Source: an uncultured Lachnospiraceae bacterium | GTDB taxonomy: Bacteria; Bacillota_A; Clostridia; Lachnospirales; Lachnospiraceae | Length of the DNA: 10,029 bases | Assembly (NCBI GenBank): GCA_902796775.1 | Contig: CADBQK010000161.1 | Location: forward strand, 1-10,029 | Direction: 5' to 3' | Shown here: in pieces, positions 6,250 through 10,029 of the stretch | How positions within the stretch are numbered: the first letter of the stretch is position 1 | Layout: each line of letters begins with the position of its first letter | Program-made: the position numbers and the translations under genes | The notes under the pieces: generated by a model | Seen by the model: the letters and a program-made list of their open reading frames with translations, nothing else | Database searches by the model: none | What the model was told of the DNA's origin: nothing

Positions 6250-7509
6250 GTGCAGACGGGGTTACAACAGATTCATAAACAGATGAAAGACCATCTCGAG
6301 AACGGCATTATCCCGTTCTGGAAACAGAACGGAATCGATGAGATCAACGGCGGATATAAGCTCTGCTACGATCTGAACGGAAAAAAAATGCCGGAAAATG
6401 AAAAACATACTGTAACACAGACCAGAATGATTTGGGGATTCTCCCTTTTCGGAAAAGCATATCATAGTGAGGAAATGCTGGATTTTGCCAGACAAGGAGT
6501 AGATTTTTACATTGATCATTTCTGGGATAAAGAGTATGGCGGATGGTACTGGCTGACAGATGAAAAGGGAAACATGCTGGATGGCGCAAAGCTGGTGTAC
6601 GGGCAGAGTTTTGCCATCTATGCTCTCAGCAGATATGCGTTGGATACCGGTGATAAACGAGCGGAAGAGTATGCTGCAAAGACTTTTGATCTGCTTCAGA
6701 TTTATGCCGCTGATACAGAATACGGCGGATACTATGAAAACTTTGAACGCGACTGGACGCGAACGCCTTTCGGAAAAGGGGCGGGAGATATCAAGTCACT
6801 GAACATTCACATGCATCTTCTGGAAGCCTTTACCACTCTGGCTGAATGCACCCGCAAGGAGATTCACAGAAGAAAGCTGCAGGAAATCATAGATTTTGTC
6901 CTCCGGAATATGACGGATCTGGAGATCGGCTGCGGTTTTGACCAACTGGGACCGGATTTGAAGAGACGTCCGGCCATCAGCATTCCCAGAACCTGGACCC
7001 AGGACAGAGAGGGAACCTCGGAAGCTGCAGATCCGGTGGATACCACCTTCTATGGGCACAATCTGGAACTGATCTGGCTGCTGAACCGGGCGGCACAGGT
7101 GCTGGAGAAGGAAGCAAATGCGTATGATTATGTCACAAGGGCACTGTCCGAGCATGCACTGACCTATGGGATGGATGAAAAGTACGGCGGGTTCTATTAT
7201 GCCGGCCCTTATACCGGTAAAGCCACAAAGCTGGAAAAAGAATGGTGGGAGAACTGTGAAGCGCTGATCGGACTGCTGGACTGCTACGAAAAGCTTGGAG
7301 AAGACAAGTATCTTGATGCGTTTGAAAAGACATGGTCATTTTGTTATGACCACATGATTAATCATGAGGTCGGGGAATGGTGTCAGCTGGTAACAGAGGA
7401 CGGCAAGGTCATTGACGGAACCATAGGAAATCTTTGGAAGGGAATTTATCATACCGGGAGATCCATGTTTGAGTGTCTGGAAAGACTCGAAAGAATCATG
7501 GTCGACTGA
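6250..7509 (+). CDS. AGE/cellobiose 2-epimerase superfamily enzyme (first of a tandem pair)
   Basis: A cytoplasmic (alpha/alpha)6-barrel enzyme of 419 residues of the N-acylglucosamine 2-epimerase superfamily (GlcNAc_2-epim). Members epimerise C2 of N-acetylglucosamine or of the reducing glucose of beta-disaccharides, or interconvert aldoses and ketoses, through paired histidines. Visible active-site landmarks are Arg59 in QTRMIWGFS, the barrel motif KSLNIHMHLLEAFTTL (182-197), His270-x-x-Glu273-x-x-Trp276 in YGHNLELIWLL, EWW at 331-333, GEW at 375-377 and His401-x-x-Arg404 in YHTGRSM. The 131-residue spacing of the two histidines and the HxxR end resemble cellobiose 2-epimerases more than renin-binding-protein-type AGE, but specificity cannot be assigned. 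The start is a GTG preceded by AAAGGGAG (6238-6245); the next in-frame ATG at 6283 has no binding site. It lies 18 bases after the permease. An extra stretch near 238-262 is absent from short family members I recall. Confidence 0.88.
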   Translation: MQTGLQQIHKQMKDHLENGIIPFWKQNGIDEINGGYKLCYDLNGKKMPENEKHTVTQTRMIWGFSLFGKAYHSEEMLDFARQGVDFYIDHFWDKEYGGWYWLTDEKGNMLDGAKLVYGQSFAIYALSRYALDTGDKRAEEYAAKTFDLLQIYAADTEYGGYYENFERDWTRTPFGKGAGDIKSLNIHMHLLEAFTTLAECTRKEIHRRKLQEIIDFVLRNMTDLEIGCGFDQLGPDLKRRPAISIPRTWTQDREGTSEAADPVDTTFYGHNLELIWLLNRAAQVLEKEANAYDYVTRALSEHALTYGMDEKYGGFYYAGPYTGKATKLEKEWWENCEALIGLLDCYEKLGEDKYLDAFEKTWSFCYDHMINHEVGEWCQLVTEDGKVIDGTIGNLWKGIYHTGRSMFECLERLERIMVD

Positions 7510-7530
7510 GAAAAGCAAAGGGGAAAAGCA

Positions 7531-8829
7531 ATGGTATCAAATTCAGAACTGCTGAACGCGAAGAGCCAGATGGAGTCTTTTCTGGAAAGAAGCGTCCATT
7601 TCTGGTTGAAAAATGGGATTGATAAAACGTACGGAGGCTACCTGGTCTGTTTTGATTCTGACGGAAAACCATCCGAAAAACTGGAGGTAATGTCTCCGAC
7701 AGATAAGATGATTGTGACGCAGACCCGCATGATCTGGGGATTTTCTGCGCTGCTGCGCAATGGCCTCGCGGAAAAAATGGGATTAAAAGAAGCCTGCCGG
7801 GAGGCGGCAGCGCAGGGGGCTTCGTTCTTTATGGATAACTTCTGGGACAAGGAGAACGGCGGCTTTGCCTGGTACACTGACAGGGAAGGAACAATTCAGG
7901 ATGCCGGAAAGCTGGTGTATGGCCAGACATTTGCCATTTACGCTCTTTCTGAGTATGCACTTGCAACCGGTGACGAGCGGGCAGAAAAGTATGCGGAAGA
8001 TACGTTTGATCTGCTCATGAAATACTGTGTCGATACCGCCAGAGGAGGATATTATGAGAATCTGACTGCGGACTGGATGCCTGAGACTGAGATTGACAGG
8101 GGCGGAAACCTGAAGTCTCTTGACATTCACATGCACATGATGGAAGCGCTGACAACGCTGTATGAATGTACCCGCAAGGAAATACATGCAAGGCGGCTGA
8201 GAGAGTGCATTGATATCATTCTGGATCATATGGTTGACTATCGCTTTATGTGCGGCAGAAATCAGTTTACAGACTGTTTTGAGCCAAAGGATGCCAGAGA
8301 AATAGTCAGAACCTGGAATTATGACAGGGCGCCGGAGAATGCAAACAGGAATCCCAGAGATACCACTTCTTACGGCCATAATATTGAAATGACATGGCTG
8401 CTCAACAGGGCTTATAAAGTGCTTGGCGATCCGCCGGCAAGAGAGCTGACGAGACGTTTTGCGGAATATACACTGCAGAATGGCTGGGACAGAGAACACG
8501 GAGGCATTTACAGGGATGGCTATCATGACGGAAGAGTTGCTGTGACAGACAAGGAGTGGTGGCAGAATTTTGAGGCCCTAACCGGGTTCCTGGATGCCTA
8601 TCAGGTGACGGAGATACCGGATTTTCTGCAGACGTTTACGGATCTTTGGAAGTTCGACTACACTTATTTTTATAATAAGGATGTAGGGGAATCCATGCAG
8701 CTTCTCAAAGCAGATGGGACACCCATCATCACGGATACGGGAAATCAGTGGAAATGTATTTATCATACGGACAGAGCGATGATGGAGTGCATAGAAAGAC
8801 TGGAGGAAATGCTGGGGAGAGTGGAGTAG
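7531..8829 (+). CDS. AGE/cellobiose 2-epimerase superfamily enzyme (second, divergent paralogue)
   Basis: A 432-residue paralogue of the preceding gene, collinear along its whole length (shared VTQTRMIWGFS, KLVYGQxFAIYALSxYAL and ECTRKEIHxR blocks), so the pair arose by tandem duplication. Catalytic landmarks persist: Arg66, the IHMHMMEALTTL helix near 199-210, His283-x-x-Glu286-x-x-Trp289 in YGHNIEMTWLL, KEWW at 341-344 and His412 with Arg415 in YHTDRAM. The differences are local. The GEW of the first enzyme is GES (386-388), the segment before the catalytic YGH carries a different insert (about 250-280), and a short insert lies near 48-57. These lie around the sugar-binding face, so a different substrate, or a different step on the same one, is plausible. 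AAAGGGGA at 7517-7524 precedes the ATG, 21 bases after the first enzyme's stop. It is the last operon gene; I see no convincing terminator after its TAG. Confidence 0.88.
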   Translation: MVSNSELLNAKSQMESFLERSVHFWLKNGIDKTYGGYLVCFDSDGKPSEKLEVMSPTDKMIVTQTRMIWGFSALLRNGLAEKMGLKEACREAAAQGASFFMDNFWDKENGGFAWYTDREGTIQDAGKLVYGQTFAIYALSEYALATGDERAEKYAEDTFDLLMKYCVDTARGGYYENLTADWMPETEIDRGGNLKSLDIHMHMMEALTTLYECTRKEIHARRLRECIDIILDHMVDYRFMCGRNQFTDCFEPKDAREIVRTWNYDRAPENANRNPRDTTSYGHNIEMTWLLNRAYKVLGDPPARELTRRFAEYTLQNGWDREHGGIYRDGYHDGRVAVTDKEWWQNFEALTGFLDAYQVTEIPDFLQTFTDLWKFDYTYFYNKDVGESMQLLKADGTPIITDTGNQWKCIYHTDRAMMECIERLEEMLGRVE

Positions 8830-8865
8830 ATCAGCAATTCGCCTGCATAAAGGCTGGGCTGTGAA

Positions 8866-8922
8866 TAGTTTCCGGGCAGCATATTTTCTGCGATGGCCGG
8901 AAATGATCTCATAAACACCCTC
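8866..8922 (-). pseudogene. Short ParB-like motif fragment joined in frame to the GH43 remnant
   Basis: About 19 codons read EGVYEIISGHRRKYAARKL. The YEIISGHRR core followed by a basic, Ala-containing helix is the pattern of ParB/Noc-type N-terminal domains in clostridial plasmids, phages and integrative elements (G-E/H-R-R box). Homology stops after the leucine; the frame merely continues into the antisense of the second epimerase gene. The fragment directly follows CWSAPE of the GH43 remnant in the same frame, so the two pieces have been spliced at about 8922. It cannot be functional. The match is short and rests on motif recall alone. Confidence 0.45.
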
Positions 8923-9079
8923 CGGAGCGGACCAGCATACATAATCATTTACACAGAATATGGGGGGCTCCGAAACGGTCATGCGAACCGTAAATATAGA
9001 CCCGATCCCCGAAAACATGCGGTTCCGCATCCGGTACATACTCCCAGCTGGGCAGGTACGGATTAAATGCCTGCTTCAT
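8923..9079 (-). pseudogene. 5' remnant of a glycoside hydrolase family 43 gene, frameshifted
   Basis: It starts with a good ribosome binding site (AGGAGC, 9085-9090) and ATG at 9079. The first frame gives an N terminus with NPYLPSWEYVPDAEPHVFGD and then VYIYGSHDRFGAP, the opening blade of GH43 beta-xylosidase/arabinosidase-type proteins, including the Pro-Asp-x-Glu-Pro region where the catalytic-base Asp lies. This frame then hits a TGA at 8945-8947. Removing one base from the C6 tract (G6 on the plus strand, 8962-8967) restores the family reading IFCVNDYVCWSAPE in the next frame. Homology ends at about 8923, where ParB-like sequence begins. Only some 50 of the several hundred residues of a GH43 enzyme remain, so it is dead. 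It suggests the locus once carried a hemicellulose-degrading gene near the sugar operon. Confidence 0.75.
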
Positions 9080-9194
9080 AGCGTGCTCCTCTCTTTTGGT
9101 TTTATATATGCCGTCAGGCGTGTGCTTGTGAATTCAGTATAACGGAAGAAGATCCATATGGTGCATCCGTTTCACAAATTGCGCATTCTGTTAC

Positions 9195-9254
9195 ATAACC
9201 AGAGCGACAGCCAAGAGGACAGACAGCCAATGGGATAAATAGCCAAGGGGACAG
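9195..9254 (+). repeat. 16-bp tandem repeats (three copies plus a partial fourth)
   Basis: Units at 9207-9222 (ACAGCCAAGAGGACAG), 9223-9238 (ACAGCCAATGGGATAA) and 9239-9254 (ATAGCCAAGGGGACAG) recur at exactly 16 bases. A further degenerate unit (ATAACCAGAGCGACAG, 9195-9210) overlaps the first by its ACAG end. The last unit runs straight into the hairpin that follows, so repeat and hairpin are probably one element. Confidence 0.75.
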
Positions 9255-9291
9255 GTTCCGCGGCTGTCATGCCGCGGAACCTGTCCCCTTG
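9244..9291 (+). repeat. Perfect 21-bp-stem hairpin, AAGGGGACAGGTTC-type dispersed palindrome
   Basis: Bases 9244-9264 pair without a mismatch with 9271-9291 around a six-base loop (TGTCAT). The arms carry CAAGGGGACAGGTTCC and a GC-rich CGCGGC top. The word GGGGACAGGTTC is, as I recall, common in intergenic palindromes of Firmicutes associated with IS200-like REP-associated transposases; no transposase is present here, so it would be a non-autonomous copy. It could act as a bidirectional transcription stop between the minus-strand membrane gene and the sugar operon. A degenerate copy of the right arm (CGAACCTGTTCCCTGG, 13 of 16 matching) is at 9303-9318. Confidence 0.8.
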
Positions 9292-9368
9292 ATTGATGCC
9301 TTCGAACCTGTTCCCTGGTTTCGATTTCATCCGTGCTTCTTCTCCCACGCTTCACGAAGTTTCGCATC

Positions 9369-9818
9369 TCAGGTAAGATAAAGATATGTCAGATCATCAT
9401 CTGTTTTGCATGCAGCTTTCTGTGACAGGAACGCATTGTACTGGCTGCCACTGAGCAGCTCTGCGGCCATTTGATCCAGCTCTTCCATTGCTTGTTTTCC
9501 CGCAGGGCTTATTCCTTCCGTCTTTTTGGAATCTGCAAATCTTTCTGCCGCCCGAGGTTTTGGTTTCCTGTTAACGAACACTCCCAAAACGATCGCGATC
9601 ACAAGAATTCCAATTGCCGTTGTGAAACCAAATAAAACCCCAAACCCGATATCGAGAACCAAAGCAACGAGTTTATTAACATTCCAAAGAACGATAAGGG
9701 CAAACACAAATACAATGGCTCCCACCAGAAAGATTCCCCCGCGAGGTTCTGATGGTCCTGCATTCAACCATTTAGACACTTCTTTGCCAAACAAACCCAA
9801 ATCAAAAAACTTTCTCAT
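9369..9818 (-). CDS. Small membrane protein with two hydrophobic segments, function unknown
   Basis: A 149-residue protein starting at an ATG with AAAGGAA just upstream. After a polar N-terminal stretch there are two strongly hydrophobic segments, at about residues 28-46 (GIFLVGAIVFVFALIVLW) and 49-82. A basic stop-transfer (NRKPKPRAAER) and a cytoplasmic-type tail of about 60 mostly helical, charged residues follow. I recognise no family. Oddly, the frame carries on past the TGA (9369-9371) for 13 further codons, DAKLREAWEKKHG, to a second TGA at 9327-9329. These extra codons look like a natural helical C terminus, so the annotated stop may be a nonsense change (for example CGA to TGA) that trims the protein. 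Its flanking spacers both contain AGCCAAGGGGACAG-like words, in opposite orientations. Coding status is fairly likely; function is unknown. Confidence 0.65.
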   Translation of the reverse strand: MRKFFDLGLFGKEVSKWLNAGPSEPRGGIFLVGAIVFVFALIVLWNVNKLVALVLDIGFGVLFGFTTAIGILVIAIVLGVFVNRKPKPRAAERFADSKKTEGISPAGKQAMEELDQMAAELLSGSQYNAFLSQKAACKTDDDLTYLYLT

Positions 9819-9896
9819 AGCGTTTTCCTTTCTTCATGCTTTACATATATGTCCGTACCCAAAAACGCCTTGTATGGCTGGTCTGTTTTTGAATCT

Positions 9897-9920
9897 GGTC
9901 CCCCTGGCTGCCCTTGGTTA
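9897..9920 (-). repeat. Degenerate, inverted copies of the AGCCAAGGGGACAG word
   Basis: Read on the minus strand this spacer holds AACCAAGGGCAG followed by AGCCAGGGGGACC. Both resemble the 16-bp repeat units at 9207-9254 but lie in the opposite orientation. The spacer separates the small membrane gene from the minus-strand gene upstream of it. Confidence 0.45.
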
Positions 9921-9923
9921 TAT

Positions 9924-10029
9924 TTATTCTTCTGGGGCGGTCTGTCTTTCCTTCAAAGCAGGAACGTACGGAATCAGTCCTCTCCGTGCGCACTCAATCT
10001 GCATCTCCAACGGAAGTCTTCTGGCATCC
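9924..10029 (-). CDS. C-terminal end of an unrecognised protein (partial)
   Basis: Thirty-four sense codons run in from the right edge to a TAA at 9924-9926. They read DARRLPLEMQIECARRGLIP, then YVPALKERQTAPEE. The mix of charged and hydrophobic residues and the acidic end look like a genuine protein terminus, and the other minus-strand frame I checked stops within 12 codons. I recognise no family. The stop lies 105 bases before the ATG of the small membrane protein gene, and the two are on the same strand, so co-transcription is possible. Confidence 0.5.
   Translation of the reverse strand, partial: DARRLPLEMQIECARRGLIPYVPALKERQTAPEE

Noticed and set aside
7783..8526. 247-codon minus-strand open frame
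   Set aside because: It is antisense to the second epimerase, Cys/His/Ile-rich without domain features; the plus-strand protein is well conserved in motif.
6250..8829. Assigning the epimerases as sulfoquinovose isomerase or as a specific cellobiose or mannobiose 2-epimerase
   Set aside because: Superfamily motifs are shared by all of these; no sulfosugar aldolase, kinase, mannosylglucose phosphorylase or glycosidase is in the operon to decide it.
8830..8865. Terminator after the last operon gene (CAGC...GCTG and GCC...GGC pairings)
   Set aside because: Stems are three to four base pairs, poorly stacked, and no T-run follows.
9195..9254. CRISPR array
   Set aside because: Units are 16 bases, directly abutting with no spacers and degenerate; no cas genes are visible.
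9849..9892. CAAAAAC...GTTTTTG hairpin as terminator upstream of the small membrane gene
   Set aside because: A seven-base AT-rich stem with an 18-base loop is too weak to support.

Overview
The window looks like a chromosomal segment of a gut-type, low-to-mid GC Firmicute (Clostridia, probably Lachnospiraceae-like). The grounds are strong AGGAGG-type ribosome binding sites, a consensus sigma-A promoter, a LacI-controlled CUT2-type sugar ABC transporter, and TetR, kinase and GH43 remnants of the kind common in that group. The exact taxon cannot be read from the sequence.

Layout. At the left edge (1-656, minus) is a partial, unrecognised polytopic membrane protein. Between it and the central locus (about 657-1387) lie two gene remnants. 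One is the C-terminal, ligand-binding part of a TetR-type regulator (minus). The other is a short piece of a serine/threonine protein kinase holding only the catalytic loop and the DFG motif (plus). A perfect 14-bp-stem palindrome follows.

The central locus (1388-8829) is the intact, meaningful unit. A divergent LacI-family repressor (1388-2398, minus) faces a five-gene plus-strand operon. The operon encodes a sugar-binding protein, a two-domain CUT2 ATPase, a CUT2 permease and two tandem paralogous N-acylglucosamine 2-epimerase (AGE)/cellobiose 2-epimerase superfamily enzymes. The operon promoter is a perfect TTGACA-17 bp-TATAAT. A near-perfect LacI-type operator (TTAAAGCGTTTTAA) lies just past the expected transcription start, and a second, perfect palindrome (TAAAACGTTTTA) lies 80 bp further downstream. 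A stable hairpin between the binding-protein gene and the ATPase gene probably sets their relative mRNA levels. The simplest reading is that an external sugar is bound, imported unphosphorylated by the ABC system, then epimerised or isomerised by one or both AGE enzymes. No kinase, phosphorylase or hydrolase is in the operon, so the product must enter metabolism through enzymes encoded elsewhere. The substrate is not readable.

The right flank (8830-10029) is again a scrap zone. It holds the start of a GH43 glycosidase gene on the minus strand, frameshifted in a C6 tract and then joined in frame to what looks like a short ParB-type motif. After it come 16-bp tandem repeats running into a perfect 21-bp-stem hairpin with the AAGGGGACAGGTTC word, a small two-helix membrane protein gene (minus) with a possible nonsense interruption near its C terminus, and the 3' end of an unrecognised minus-strand gene. 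Gene debris on both sides suggests the sugar operon sits in a recombination-prone part of the chromosome.
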